Positions 21,819 through 36,500 of a DNA stretch of 64,000 nucleotides are shown piece by piece. Made by a program: the position numbers and the translations under genes. This DNA is from Sambucus nigra (Eukaryota > Streptophyta > Magnoliopsida > Dipsacales > Adoxaceae). Within the stretch, counting starts at the first letter, position 1, and every line of letters starts with the position of its first letter. The notes below the pieces were generated by a model. It ran no database searches, had not been told where the DNA came from, and saw nothing but the letters and a program-made list of their open reading frames with translations. Location: assembly GCA_949130495.1 (NCBI GenBank), contig OX422211.1, positions 449,266,219 to 449,330,218 of the forward strand, written 5' to 3'.

Positions 21819-24800
21819 TTCTTCCCGCTTTAGGAAATTTCATCCTCGAAATTCTTGGTCATCAACCTTAGAATCCAGTTACCAATTTTTAACCGCAGGG
21901 CATCCTCAACAATATGGTCTAAATCAAAAGATTTTTTATTTCACCAATTACATTGCTAACCCAATTATGGTGAACCCTAAGGTCTTATTGATAATTATTA
22001 AGCAGACCTAACATGTCCATCTAAACAAAACCTCGATATGATTATCACTCACCAAATATCGTAATATAACCAATGAAATCGTCATCATGAATCCATCCTC
22101 CATGGATTTATAAGTCTACGTTTCCTCAATAATTTTGGATCAGGCCTAGCCTAGGCCGATACAACCTCAACATTTTTAATCATACACATCAATGATCATA
22201 AGATAGTCATCTTATCACATATGTCTACCCGATCGACATCTCTTGCGATATCCATATGCTAACCTAGATTCATCTTAGGCATCACAACAAAAATATACAC
22301 AAGCAATCACATCCTCGATCTACATAATTACGAGTCAAGTGAAACACTAACATCAAATGTTTTTCAGGGTCTAATGCTCATAATATCCTTGAGTCACAAC
22401 CTCAAAACCCACGACCAAGTCATAACTAGTTATACCAGTTAACTAAGGAAATGTATTAACCTAAAGAAATCAATTAGCATATTCAAACTATATGCGACAA
22501 ACTCGAGACCACGCAAACAAGCAAACTAGTGTAGAAAAAAGGTGCCTCCGAAGAAGACATCACTCATTTATTATGACGCATTAGCCACAACTAGCTTAAC
22601 CCATATGATTATTGATCTCATGAAGTGATACAACCAAATTAGGGATGATTAATAACTTCCCACTACCGGGATCAAGAAGACATAAGGAATGCAATGAATC
22701 TGGAAATTATCCTACCAATGTTGACAATGGATCATGCCACACGAAGTACAAACCCATAACATACACTTAAAACCTATTACTCTCACTGATATCTTCTAAC
22801 ATCTTAACCTTTCCATATAACCTATCTTGGACCATTACCCTTGATGGGTCCAAACCATCAATTATCCATACTTACAGAATAAATGAAGTACAAAACTAAT
22901 TTCTCTAGGAAGCTGAAAGGTTAGGCTTCCCTTCTTAAGATTAATGCCACCCTTCTATCATTGGCTATCATAACCATTTAAGCCAAATGAAATTTTATCC
23001 TTTCAATGCCTACCATTTGCCGCTGACCAATCACACATAGGCCTCCATAATTTTAACATGCGATAGTTAACCTCTGTTTCTGAGATCACTCTCATCAAGT
23101 GAAGCACAAAGCATACATAGTTTAGAGCATTTATTTCACGGACCATTGCTATGACTCTTTGAAACTCCCCTCATGAACCCAAATCATAACTATCCTAATG
23201 GCATCTCAAACACTCAAGAATTACTCATGCCTAATACCTAATGATTTACTCACTAGAGTTATCGCAAGCCACATGTAACACATGTATAATAATTCCTAAC
23301 ACCCCATTCTAAGTGACATTTCTAAAACATGATAGAGATCATCATGTTCTAAATCCCCCAGGTGCATAACCTATTAACCTATTTTTGACATTATCCTGAA
23401 GGCCATATCATGGCACATGTCCACAAACCAAATCACAGAACTAGATTTGAGGCATTGTCATAAGTCAACATGAATTAACCATGCTGTAATCATCAATGAT
23501 ATATCATAAGCAGGTAAAACTTGAATGAAACAATAATTCTTCTAGGCGCTTCATGGAAAACCACCAATTCAATCATCCCCCAATTTGGCATACATATCAC
23601 AGTGTAAGATTCATCATGATAGAATCCTATAATGCATGGCAACCGATCACGACCATCAACTCGTAACCTCAAGGCATTAATCCTAGTAACCAAGTGTTAT
23701 ACCAACCATAAGGCTAAATCCTAGACAACATAAGGAATCCCAAAGGTACAAGGAAATACATAATTGTCATTGTAATATACAATACACAACCTTAAGTTCA
23801 CTAATACTATTGAATGTCTACCACTCACATTAATATCTCACTAGCTAACCTTAGTATACACCTCCAATGAATTATCTATACGAATTCACATGTCTATTCA
23901 TATTACTAACCCGAAGTCAATTTAATGAAACCACATTTGTAAACCTCAATGAATGTTCATCCAGGAAAACTAAATTGCCTCATTATGTTAACATCATATT
24001 ATGTGCTAATCTACAAGCTAACACAACTATATATTTTGGCAGGATATAGGACTTCGAGTATTGCCTATAAACACCAAGGCCCACACCACTAACACCACAA
24101 GGTATCCAATTCCTCAATACCACATCATTATCTCTAAAACTATAATTAATACCAACGGAGTTTTGGTAGAACACATGACATAAAGTATTGCCTATGTGGA
24201 GTCTCATATAAGTGATGCCTCAATAGGTCCTATTCCAGAACATCAAAACGCTAGTACTTAACACTAAATCACCAAGATTTTCTAGGTTCACTCTTAGGTT
24301 ACTTCAAATCATCATGATTATCTAGACCCATGTTATAATCAAGATACACTTAATCCAAGTCCTCAACCAAGGGACCTAATAGGTTCTCACCACAGTATTA
24401 AAACTTATGAGCGCCACTCAATCACCTAACCTCCGTAGATAAAATATAAAACCTTTACAACTAGGTTGCAACGAACACTACTCAATGTTGCTAATACTAC
24501 TAAAGCTAGTCTTATCATCAAAGTTAAAACACAATAGATCTCACGTAAAATATCATGGTGCCTCTGTTATCGACCTACACTGATAATCAAAACTTACCAA
24601 CACATCTACATTAAAAATGTCATCGAACATGAAAGGGTACTAAGTCATTTGTTTACCATTTCATAAAGATTTGCACATAGTGCTAATGTCCTTGACTTCA
24701 CTGTCCAGGATATGATCCAAAACCATCACTAATCCAATGTGACCATCCTAAAACAACATCAACGTCGAGAATATCCCTTACTGACCTCACCACGTCACAC

Positions 24801-24838
24801 CCGAAAGGAACATTGAACCAAAAGCTCTGATACCAAGT
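21819..24838 (-). other. Internal region of element A, no long ORF
   Basis: The left end reads, on minus, AATTTCGAGGATGAAATTTC (N-F-E-D-E-I-S), the conserved tail of chromovirus-type pol. AAAGCGGGAAGAA follows as polypurine tract directly against the LTR. The remaining ~2.9 kb holds no ORF longer than 75 codons and no pol motif I can recognise. Its right part is alignable with the interior of element B (37340-37490), so the non-coding interior is a family trait or a shared ancient loss, not a private deletion. Confidence 0.55.
24824..24838 (-). promoter_or_regulatory. Initiator tRNA-Met primer-binding site of element A
   Basis: The minus strand reads TGGTATCAGAGC starting 3 nt inside the LTR end GGGCGTTACA. 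This is the exact complement of the plant initiator tRNA-Met 3' end used by many LTR elements. It fixes the element's orientation and the LTR boundary. Confidence 0.85.
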
Positions 24839-27800
24839 TGTAACGCCCTGATCCAAGTTTAAGGGTTAATAAAGGATCAACTCATTTAAGATCGCACGTT
24901 AATTGTGTAGTGCAATGGAACAACCTAAATAATATTTATAATCCAATTTTATTATTGATTAACGTTACACTTATTAGCATGTGATTCCAATTTTCATCAA
25001 ACAATGTGTTGTGACCCGAGGGGAGTGCCCCCAAGGAAAAGTAAACAGGGCTACTAATGTAAATGCAAATTAAGTACTTACCTGTACAATGCTCTAAAAA
25101 TATGGGACAACATACAACCTATCATAATAGAAACATGGAGTGAGTCAAATGCTCAGTGGGAACTTATACCAATGTAGTATAGAAGCTAACGAAAGAAAGA
25201 ATAATCACACACTACAACTACATGCAAGTGAAAATACGTATATATCTACATATATACCTTCTAAAATACATGTCTCAATAAATTAAACTATTTTATTCCA
25301 AAAATGTTGTTTGATACCATTTATTCTCATTGTATTTACAAAATATTCATTTTGTATCTTTATTCTTAAAATTAGCATTCTTTTCCATTTACGCACGATG
25401 TTAAATCACTAACAATTGTGAAAAAACCCCTCATTTACTTTAAAAAATGTTTAATAATCAACGTTCATTAACTCATACTAGATTTTCTTAACTATTACCT
25501 AATATTTTCTTTCAACACACGCACATATCATGTTAGAAAATAATCATTAATATTTAAAGCCTTATATAACACAGACACTTGTGTTATTATGGGTTTAAAC
25601 CTCATTAGGTAGATTAATTACCCATTAAGTCACCTTGCATAACCATTTTTCTTTTCTCATGGACATTAGTCATTATGCTCAAATTACTTATCCACATTAC
25701 TGTAATCGAAACCTTACACATTTACTCAAGTTAGGTTATTTACATCTTATAACCTGTTTCTTATCATGTTTCAATTAGTACAATTATCTTTTCTCGGAAT
25801 CCTCTATTATCCATGGACTTCACAAGATCCACACTGTCAGTTCTAGTAACCATATGCTAATTACGCAGTGGGTTTAGGGTCTTTCACTATTAAGTATGCC
25901 ATGAACTTCTTTATTATTTACCAACATCATCTGATTGTTCCTTTATCTCTTACACATGTTTAACATTATTCCAATTTCCACATTAATCCACATTTATGGG
26001 CCGAAGACAAAAGGCTTCACTTAACCTTCCATTTTTTTGATTAACACTTGGAAAATTATTTCTTTCTTCTTTAAGTCCTTTACTCGCACACACATTGATT
26101 TTATACCAAAAATAATTTATTCTTAGGGACTCAATTAATTTTCACCCACACTAGTGTACAAACATCCTTCAACATTTTTATTCTTTAAAGATATTTCGCT
26201 TTAAGTAAATTACCACTTTACTCTTTATTTACCAAAACTTGCAATTTGGTCCTTTAATGAGTGTTATCTCCCAAAATGGTTATTAAGTTTTCAACTTAAC
26301 ATTCAAATTACTTTTAGACATTTTTAACATTTGTTCAATACCTCATTTTACTAAACATTCACATTTGTCACTTTAGCACCTTTAATATATAATATAAAAC
26401 CTTTTCATATAATAGAGTTACACTTTCTAGGCATTTGAAAAACACACTTTATTTATGGGATTGTGCATCTTAACACCCATTTTTCTACTATTTACACATT
26501 TGAAGCCTTTAACTTTCGTTCTTAACTTTTAACCAACAACTTATGGAAAATCCTTACTTTTCACATATTACAGATTATACCCATTTTACTTTCTACATGA
26601 GTTTAACACACCTTAAAATACCCATTAAAGTGAATGACCATTTTCCCTTACTTAACTCAATTATCTCACTTAGGAAAACGTACTTTGTTTTCCTAAAATG
26701 GCTTAATAAGGCCTAAGATATTCCTTTTGATAAAATATTGGTATCTTCCATCAAGAACATCACTTAACACATTTTATTTCGTAAAAAATTACAGAATACA
26801 TTTTAAAATTTCTACACTTTTAAAACCCATTTGAAATAGTTTTTTTGAAGTCCCTTTTCATACAAAATGATGGGAATGCAACTAATTAACTCATAGATGC
26901 AAGCTAACTCATATTCTACACATACTAAGTCTAATATATGTAAATCTATACACTAAAATTTAACACAAAATAAATTTATGTCAAGGTTAGTTCTTCCACC
27001 TCTAAATTCTCCAAATGGTGGTAGAAAATTGAGTGAATGTGGCCTCAAGGTGTTAACAAAGTATCTTCCCAAGTTTGCTCCGTGGAAAATCCATTGAATC
27101 TATCCTTATTCTCCATGAAATCCTTTTTCTACCGCCAAGAAACCCCACTCCAAACCTCCACCCAACTCCAAGAACACCCACTTCTTTAACCCAATGAATA
27201 TGCCTAGGATTTTATATGGTGATATAAGATGGTTTGAGGCCTTCTAATGGTGTTTTCATGGTGAAAATAGTGGAGTGTGTTGGTGGGGTGGTCTGGGGAA
27301 GAATTATTTTCCCCTATAGATTCCTTGGGATCTTAAAAGAGTGAGAGAGATGGGCAAACAAATCTAATGGGTTTCCCCCACCCCTCTTTGTATGGTTTTA
27401 TATTAGAACCCACCAAACCCTACTTACTATATTAGGTAACCCCACCAACTCCCCTTAATAAGAAAAAAACTAAATGTTCAAGGTCTGGGGTCTCTAAGAG
27501 GTTGACACATCATTAATACAATGGCCTAAAACGGGCAGCACACAAAATGAAGAACCTTTCTACAGGCCTTCTCGCTCGATTGATCCACCAAAATCCATCG
27601 ACCGATCGATCGATCGATCGATTGAGTCCCAGGGTTTAATTTTTATCTATCCATTGACTAATTCCAAACACCCTTTTTCCTAATTTGACCCATAACCTTT
27701 TTATCCCTTTTTTGTACCCTTAAAAAGTGGTCAAACAATTTTTCTTACCTATGGGGTATTCCACAAAAATCGATCAAAACTATACTAATTCGAGACGCAT

Positions 27801-28067
27801 ATCGACTTACTAAAAAATTACACTTACTCAAATCCATGGTTGTTTCGTTCCTCGAATAATTCGTGTCGTACTTTATCTATATTTTCATACCAACTAATTG
27901 GACACATATGTACGTCGATGCAGACCATGCAATGTGGAAATTTCATTTTTAATCACTTTGCGCAACATGTCATTTTTTGTATAATTCTATCTCAATCACT
28001 TATGCATTTATTTTTCCAATTATTTTTCTGAATAAAGTACTCAAATTATTATTCAACATCTATTTTC
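24839..28067 (-). repeat. 5' LTR of element A
   Basis: From TGTAACGCCCTGATCC to AACATCTATTTTC, 3229 bp. It parallels 18617-21801. The final TAGGGAGGAGTATAACA of the partner is missing and replaced at 28068 by pol-tail DNA of another element. TATA-like TTTTATA at 27397-27403. The (GATC)n palindrome cluster at 27570-27630 includes about five CGAT units in a row. Confidence 0.8.
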
Positions 28068-29094
28068 AATAATTGGTGATTTAAGTGACAAAATGGTTAG
28101 ACGGATTGATAAAGTTCATTACTGGATTACTAGTCATAGAACGGTCAAGACACCATCTGGGTTGGTGTAATGATATGACCGAGAGGGAGCAATTACTATT
28201 AATTCAGGAAAGTTACACTACCAGGGATTGTGCCCATCGTTTCATTATAGAAAAGGGAATAATTCGGCACAAGGTGTCACCCAACATTGTTGTGAATCAT
28301 CATAAGATCCTTGAATTCCACCTCTAATAAAGGTTATCAAGAATCGATGGGGGCAAAGTTGGGATTTTATCAAGACGTATTATTGTAGATCAAGGGATAG
28401 ACGTGATAGGTGACTAAATTATTGTAAACTACGAGAGATGTGTATTTTGGATCGTAAGGTAATTGGGAGAACTAATTACCGTGGAAAGGAACCTTTTGAG
28501 ATTGTGTTGAATTTTTTTCGTCTTCCCTCTGATCGATTAAAAGAAGGGTAAACAACAAGTTTTGTACACCGGTCTTGATTCAGAGTATGTCAATATGGAT
28601 CGAATTAATGGAAGTTATTTTTTATTGTTCAGTAATTTCGTAAGAGTAACGTCGTCATGAATTGAAGAGTTAAAGACTGACATGAGTGATCAAAAAATGT
28701 TTCAGTTATACAACATTAAAGAAATTATGAGATTTAACAATATGGGAAGTTGGCACGTAGGAAAGTGAGAATTGAGATGATAGAGACAGTGGTGTGTAGG
28801 CTCATCTTAGCAGTTTAACAATAGTTTTGCATATCGCCATCAAGATGAGACATTAAGAATGATATAATATATTTGTATGAAATGGTTTGAATAGATTTTT
28901 CTCTAATCTTGGGTCGTAATGAGTAGGCCTTTAATCAGGATGGTACCATTATCAGGGGTACAACTGAGGAACCATAATACTATCATGGCTCGATTTTGGC
29001 TACGGACGGATGTCCCACGAGTAAATATTCAAAGTTTTTGGTACCAAGCATATCCAAATTTTGGGGATAAAATTCCTTTGCAAAGGGGGAATTA
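28068..29094 (+). pseudogene. pol: 3' end of a degraded pol gene (element C, plus strand)
   Basis: Only the last ~170 nt are readable as protein: VQLRNHNTIMARFWLRTDVP, then YPNFGDKIPLQRG. They match the 'V.W.NH..EEATWE..D....YP.LF' and NFEDEI ending of chromovirus-type integrase. Upstream sequence is too decayed to assign. An LTR start follows at 29095 after a purine-rich AAAGGGGGAATTA. Confidence 0.5.
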
Positions 29095-32051
29095 TGTAAC
29101 ACCGCGTATTTTTAGGAATACTTAAATTACTTGTGTCACAGTAATTTAATTAAATTGAAAAATTAAGTGAAGTCAATAAATATTAATTAGTGAGAAATAA
29201 ATTAATAATTGATTAATACATTTTTTTTTAATATTTAGGTTCAATTATATTTACTTGTTTGATAAGTAAATGAATTTGCAATATTTAATACTATGTTGTA
29301 AGTGGGAAAAAATGATGGGTTAATTGTATCTTATTCGGGACATGCGTGTGGGGTCGTGTTAGGAATAAGATGGCGAATTTATTATGGGTGACTCGGATGA
29401 TGATTTCGAGTGTAGAGTTGATCCGAAATAGGTCAAAATAGTCAACATTAATTATATAGGAAGTAGTGTTTGGATCTCGGGAGAATTTTAGACTAGTCGG
29501 GACTAGTATAGGGTCATTTTGATCATTTTAATATTATGTGAATAATTATTTTCGGGATTTCAATCATATAATGAAGAGTCAAGGTAAGAGAATTCGACAT
29601 TATATAACTCTAAAGGTTTAGTTGAGTTACACCAAGGGTTATAGAGAAAGTGAACAGAAATTAGAAAAAAAAAACTCAAGAGTCCAAGAGGAAAGTAGAT
29701 AAAACTCATTTCACAATTAAAAGAACTTTTGGGATTTTAATCATTTTCAAATGAGTTCTTCTATTGAATTTAGACCCTAAGAATATTAAAGCAAGTAATT
29801 ATCTTGCTAAATAATTATGCTTAGTATATAATTGATATCGTGATTGTGAAATGATTTTTGGGAGGGATTCATAGACAAATGGTTTTGGAGAAATCATTTA
29901 ATAATAAAACCGTGTGATTTGTTTATATTGAAATCTAGAAATTTGAATACGATATAGATAGATATATTAATGATTTAGTAGATTGAGAAAATTATAAATT
30001 GTTGTGATATTGGGAGAATTTCAAAAGATTTAAAAATTTAGTATAAATCCTATGTAGTGATCATGTGTAGATGGCACTATTAAAATAGATTTATTTTATG
30101 TTCATGATTCATGAGAATTGATAATTATGGGGAAATATGATTTGGGGGTTGATTAATTGAGATTAAAATTTCTTAAAATTCGTAATAAGCCAAATTGGGT
30201 TGTTCTGTAAGGGCAAACCGGTTGGCCCTCAAAGCCGAATCGGTTTGGCTGTCATGTTACAACCAGTGTCAGTTATTTGATGAAATATGTTCATGATTTA
30301 ATTTGGGGGATTAATTTATGGGGTTCGAGGATACTATCGGGATTTTGAAAATTTGAATGAATTATTATTATTACGACCTTAGGTTAATTCAGATTTTTTA
30401 CAGGGTGAAAATTAGAGTAGTTAAGAGGTATAATGCTCAGGAAATCAAATTATGAATGGTGGAGAAAATTTAGTAGAAAAAGGTGATAGGCTGGTTGGGA
30501 TTTAATATGTGTCAAGAATATTATTGTAAGTCATCAATTGATTAAATAAGTGAATGTTTATTAATTTAGTGTCGAGTTTAGACACGGGATTTTTGGCTAG
30601 TTCTGCGAGTGACATGAATAGTTAGCCAAAATTATTGGAGATATATAAATACGGGTCTAAAGATAGTATATATCTATCATTATATATGTGTTTATCATTA
30701 TATATATATCTCCAAAATTATTGGAGATATATATATACGGGTCTAAAGATAGTATGAACATACGTGCTATCATGGGAGGCTGCATAACGTGGTCGATCTT
30801 CCTTGAAGAAAATAAACAGGCTAATTATCGACCCTAGGTCATAGGGCCATTCATGTCCACCATATGTGTGGTTGGAGACAAAGAGGGGTGATTTATGGTA
30901 TGGCCATGACTCACTAGCTTGTAACTATGACCACCTCTAGTACATGTACGATTTTCGGGTTTGATAGTGAGATTCTGACCCAGTAGTCCAGGATGATGTG
31001 TGTATACCGTAGAGCATGATAGCATTCCCACATCCAATGAGTTATTACTCAGAAGGATAACGATTATACGTGACATATGCGTGCTTGTTATGTTATAGAA
31101 AATATGTTTATATGTGCACAAAAGTATATCTCGATATGTTCCACAATTGTGTGAACATTGAACTAATAACAAGTGGAAGTTATTTGGAATGAATCAATAA
31201 GTTATAATTAAGGGTTAGAATTATTAAAAGTTATTTGCAATTAATTGATTACACATAATTCATAATTGTAATCATTAAACATATGTGATAAATAATTTCA
31301 CAGAATACACATGGCATAGGGTACCATATGGACTTAAGGGTATATTGAGACTAGTTAGGATGGGTAGCATAACTAGGGGTTAAAATGAAAATTTCAGGTG
31401 CACACTGTAGTTGAGTGGTGAGGACTATCTCACGTGAGTACGATACAAATTTAAATAAGGAAAAATGTATTCGTAATTATTATGCATTTGAATTACTTGT
31501 AAAATATTTTTAAAAGGTTTTGGGCTCTGACCCGTGTAAAATATTTTCAAAGACTTTTAACTGTCCAGCCATAAGGATGCTAAGCATGATTATAACTTCC
31601 AGGTCGTTAGATTTACAACAGTTGTGGTGTGTTTCAAGGATTATTTGGAAATTTTCTATCTTTGAGATTCTAGATATGATTCAGTCGGTTATTATCTGGG
31701 CATCTCACCCAATGTCAGTTTTTATTTTAGTTTTTTATAATTCAGTTGCGTTGGATTATTGTGTTAGATTGTAAACCGATGATTTATTCGCGTAATGTTT
31801 TATTATATTCCAGTATTGTGATATGACTATGTGATTGTGTGTTGAATTATTTATTTGGCATAGTTTATGGTTAATGGTTTTATATATATTAATTTAATTA
31901 AAGTTTAAAATTAACACACGACATGATTAAATAATAGGTGGTCAGTAATAAGTGGGATTTGTTATAGTGATGCTAAGAATGAGCCATTTGAGAATCCTTT
32001 TTATTTTAGTAGAGGGATGGCCATTTATTATTTTAATAAGCGGGTGTCACA
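29095..32051 (+). repeat. 3' LTR of element C (about 3 kb)
   Basis: Begins TGTAACACC directly after the pol tail and purine tract, and ends GGTGTCACA: a 9-bp terminal inverted repeat with one mismatch. Length 2957 bp. A palindromic AACCGGTT lies at 30216-30223. TATAAATA occurs at 30644-30651 in plus orientation. A segment beginning CCAAAATTATTGGAGATATA is duplicated at about 30632 and 30711, so the TATA-like word is doubled. The interior from 30780 to 31520 resembles 60380-61560. Confidence 0.65.
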
Positions 32052-33597
32052 TCATTGAGCATATAAGATTAGTTTATAAGATAAATACCATTTTCTTTAT
32101 TAATTCGTGTAGTCTTAAGCCATTCGCTTATAACCTTTTTAACACCTTTTTTGCACATTTAAAGGGATAAAAATTCTAATTTCTTTATTTCATGTTTAAA
32201 CGTAATAAAACCCTCATTAAAATTGTTTATATATTCAATCCCAAAATACTACAGGTTTATATGCATTAGAATATGGATTTTAAGCCCAAAAATCATATCA
32301 AATGGGTCTAATATGTGATTTATGCAATAAATTTCATAACACTTACAAAAAAATATTTTTAACGACTAAAGGACATTTTTATTCATCAAAACTTCAACAA
32401 ATGTCTAATTTTATAAAATCTTATTTTTGCATGAAACTTTAAAACATAGTTCATTCAAAATCTCTTTAGCAAGATAAATATCTCTTTTAAAACATTTTAT
32501 TCCATAAAATATTCAACAACAAACCTCTTAAAATACATCATTTATTCAACATTCTTCAATCATAGCATTTTTCTCAAAACCTTTGAAACCATTTATTCCC
32601 CAAAACTTAAGAAACTATCTTGTTACTTATGCATGCATCTTACTATAATAATTCTAGTTACAAGACTACTAATTGGAAAAATAGAGTCTTAAACTAAGAA
32701 TAGATTTTTTCAACCTCAAATGTAGCTCCAAAAATGGCGGATGAGGAAGAAGATGATGGAAACACCCCCCCTACTATTGTGGCATTAAGGAGGGTTCCTA
32801 TCTCCACAATGCTTATCTCCAGGAAAACCACGTTCAAACCCCATAAATTCCTACCTCTTATTCTACTCCAAGACCCCCAACAACACTTCTAAAATTCATA
32901 CATATGTTCAACCATGGAGGAATAGGTGTATAAGGTTCAAATACGGTGGTAGATGGTGGTGTATGGTGGTTTGTGGTGATTGAAAAAGTGGGAAAAGATC
33001 CTAAGAGCTAGTGAGACGGAGAAAATCTAAAAATGGTGGGGAGACCCACTACCCACTCTCTCTCTTCTTCAAACTCAAATAAACCCACAAACAACCCAAA
33101 AAAACTCTTATAAACCCATCTCATCTCTAAAATCCCATTTTTGTTCAATTTGGGTTCACCAGAACTCGACATGTCATCGTTCCAATGGCCCAAAGCATGA
33201 CAGCACACAAGGCCTCTAGATTTTGAAAAAGGTTGCCAACCTCATCCAAACAAAGGGGTTTCATTCGAATGACCATCGAACATCCTTCTAATGAATTCAG
33301 ATAATGGTTCGCATTTGATCCTTGTTCGATATCCACTTAGAACGACCTTCGAACGGTCAGTACTTCTTCTTCGAACCACTTGTCATCATTCGAACAAAAT
33401 AACAATTTTGCTCGATCAACCTTCAACTCATTATAACCACAATTTTTGATATCTCCAATTTTAATCCAAAAATTCCAACAATTAAATGATGACTCTAAAA
33501 CAGTCATATATAGATATAAACCCAATTATAATGATCTAAAACCTAAGGTTTTCACATAACTACAACTTATGTGGGAAGAATAACAAAATATTTGTCA
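32052..33597 (-). repeat. Partial 3' LTR of element B
   Basis: Parallels the upstream half of the element A LTRs. CTCGACATGTCATCGTTCCAATGGCC and the A version TTGACACATCATTAATACAATGGCC align, as do the following AGCACACAA words. The low part of the LTR is lost against element C. It carries a TTCGAA palindrome cluster at 33261-33400 and a TTTATAA word (minus) at 33108-33114. The high edge is approximate, set by the pol tail at 33631. Confidence 0.6.
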
Positions 33598-36500
33598 CGA
33601 GAAATAAAATTTTCCCTCCTTAGGTAATTTCATTCCCAAAATTATCGATCCACCAATTCATCAAATTCATGGGTGTTACCAATTCTTATGCTAAATCATA
33701 GAAGTACTTCAAGACAAAACCATATAAATTCTCAATATCTAAGATCAAACCACCTCTCCTATACAAGGGTTGTCACCAAAAGCTCAGCATGCGATATACT
33801 TTAATGCTCACCGTTACGCCAACCATCAATGTCACCAAACCATCTTGAGTCTTTACTCACTTAAGTATCACATGTAAAGAAGTTCTAGGACTATGTTTGC
33901 TAATATCTAAAGCATACTAACACCTATATTATGTAACCCTCTCTACCGATTAACAATCAGTAAAGTATTAACCGTAATACAACCAATAATCAAATTTACC
34001 CCCATGACTCATTTCCAATCTTAGGACTGCATATCTTACATCCCCAAAAATTTCAGTTCATATTGACTACACGATTTTCCCTAAGCTCGATGTTCACCTC
34101 GCATTGTTAATTACTCACTCTGAGGAGTAATATACCAACTAAATTATCATTGCACACTTGATTAACACCTTTCGTTATGTCTCTCGGATGACCCTAGTAT
34201 ATCTCTAGGAGTCTAACTGTGGAGAACTCACTTAAGTATTGCACCAATCCACTCGTTGTGGAAAAGTAACAGTGTGATATAAGTTTCCTCATGTTCTAAC
34301 ACTATGCAATGTCCTTAGTTCGTGCCCCCTCATTTTACAACTAGATTCACTGTCTGTCATGATGTCCTATCATAAGGTCACTAATCCTAAGGAAAGAAAA
34401 TGCTATGAGCAAACTGTGAAGCTGAAAGTGAAGCAACCCATACACTAAACTTTGTGTAGTAGCATAGACACCTCAGATAAGGGCGCACCCAATTTCCAAG
34501 AAGCATTGAACATGCTAGGTCCAATCGTACTCTACTAGGCCAAACTAGGCCGTACCATAACATGGTACAAATTCGAGCTACCACAATCGTGGAAATACCA
34601 ATCCTTGATTACCGGATCCAAAAGGGACACATACAAGAATTACAGTAACAAACAACCGTTTTGAGAAAATTCCAACCGTACACGTCAGACTATGGTTTAT
34701 AAAAAGTGAACCTACACTGCATGCTTTTAAGTTTACAACTACTCTTAGACATTCTCAGGGTACTAACTTAGCCACACACCATGGCTCATGTCACCAATCG
34801 TGACGAATTGAATCATAACCATTTTTACTTACTAGACGAAAGCAACATACAATTCTGTTATTCTCTGGAAGGTCAAACACCAGACTTAACTCCTTAAGAA
34901 TAAGGTTTCCTCCTTTCATCCTCAATTAATGCAATTCATCCCGATCGATGAATGTCATTGCCTTGTCGATTGTTGGCCTGATTTTTGAGAGTTAGGTATT
35001 CGGCGAATTTCGAGGGCGAAATTCTATTGTTAGTGGGGAAGTGTAACAACCCGCGTAATTTTTGGGGTATTTTTGAAATTAAGAGGAAAAAAATAAATTT
35101 TGAGATAAAATTATTTTTATTGCTCAAATATGTTGGTTATTATTTTTAAAGGCGAGAATTTCAAACGATTTCGAAATCGGAATTAAAATGGAGTTTTAAT
35201 TGATTTTTATTATTTAGAAGAGTCCTAAAAATATAAAACTCTCTAAGAGTCCTCGGAACATAAAACTCTCTAGTAAAAATAATATTTTTAAAAATGCGAC
35301 CGTCCGATCAAGCTGAATTTTTGTCAGCAGTCCTGTCTCGCCATTCGCTACAATATACTAAAATTTCAAGTGATTCCAATGGTCCAATCATCCGGAATAA
35401 AATTTTTAGTGTTTGTATCTAATTAGAACTCTTTTATTAATCAAACTCTTAACCCTTTATATATCAAATAATTCATGGCTTGGCTTCAAATCACTTTTTC
35501 TCAAACTTTTCAACTTTCACTAGTGACGATGTCAGCAACCCACTTTAACTAGGTCACAGTCTATGTTGTCAAATCACGATCACAGCCTTGTAACCCCAAG
35601 TCTCCTTAGGGAGGCCCCAATAGGAGAAGTATTCACCTTATAGTAACTTTTACCCACTCATCACCAATATTATCTCTAGGTTCTATCCAAATTGAATTTA
35701 TGTGGCGACCACACCAGTCAATATTGGCATTCTAAGGGTGGTAAGTACCACAGAGGGCTACATCATCTAATCCACACCATCTTGGCAAGGAATGCCAAGA
35801 ACTAGTCCCTATCTTAGTAGGACTATCCATACTCATACTGTCGACACATGCCAACATTTTAATCATGCTTCGGTATTTCCCCTTGCGTGCCATTTTCAAG
35901 TCTCTGTATGACATCACCAATCTAAGTCCCAAATGCATTTCCTTGTACTTCACAAAATCAAGTATCACATCGCCCACACTAGTCATTTGCATCAAACCCG
36001 GGGATCATGCACATTCACAACACAAGATTCCAATTTCTCTTAAAAGGTTACACAACCGATCTGTGCCAATTAGAATGACAGCACCCTGCACGTATATTAT
36101 TTGACTCTATTACACATTGACCAAAAGCGTGAGACCATTACCAGACCCTTAATACGATCAACACCGGGACACTATAATTTCTTCATATCGAATCTAACTG
36201 GTTTCCTATGAACAACAAACATACTCCACATGACTGCCCTCAAGACCCCACAAGATTTCATCATCCATGACTCTCTCATATGAGGTGCACTCTACAATTT
36301 TCTCAATAAGCACATTGTGATTACTAGGTGCTATAAAAGACATTAGTCTATGAGCTTCTATATATGTCGACCTTAACCATCGAACACCTCAAGATTTCTA
36401 TTTTGAATGATGGCATATAAAATTTATCACACGGACACTCCAAGATACCCTTAAACCACATTCACACAAGGGTTGCCTCGCACCTAGCCATTACTTAGGC

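Larger units (their letters stand above)
18617..28067 (-). mobile_element. LTR retrotransposon with ~3.2 kb LTRs and non-coding interior (element A)
   Basis: Two long direct repeats (18617-21818 and 24839-28067) are alignable throughout by eye but clearly diverged. They surround 3020 bp of internal DNA. A 12-nt initiator-Met primer site abuts the right LTR and a purine tract abuts the left one, so the element reads on the minus strand. The interior keeps only the end of pol (NFEDEIS). The right LTR lacks its last ~17 bp. Long LTRs with a non-coding interior suggest a large non-autonomous derivative, shared with element B. Confidence 0.8.

Noticed and set aside
28085..28327. 80-codon plus-strand frame at the start of the element C pol remnant
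   Set aside because: No recognisable gypsy motif. The only supportable protein similarity is near 28950-29090.
30834..31172. 112-codon minus-strand frame in the LTR of element C
   Set aside because: No motif, lies inside a non-coding LTR, and is not kept in the related fragment at 60380-61560.
33261..33400. Heat-shock elements from the GAA/TTC-rich cluster
   Set aside because: The words are TTCGAA without the GAAnnTTC spacing needed for heat-shock factor sites.
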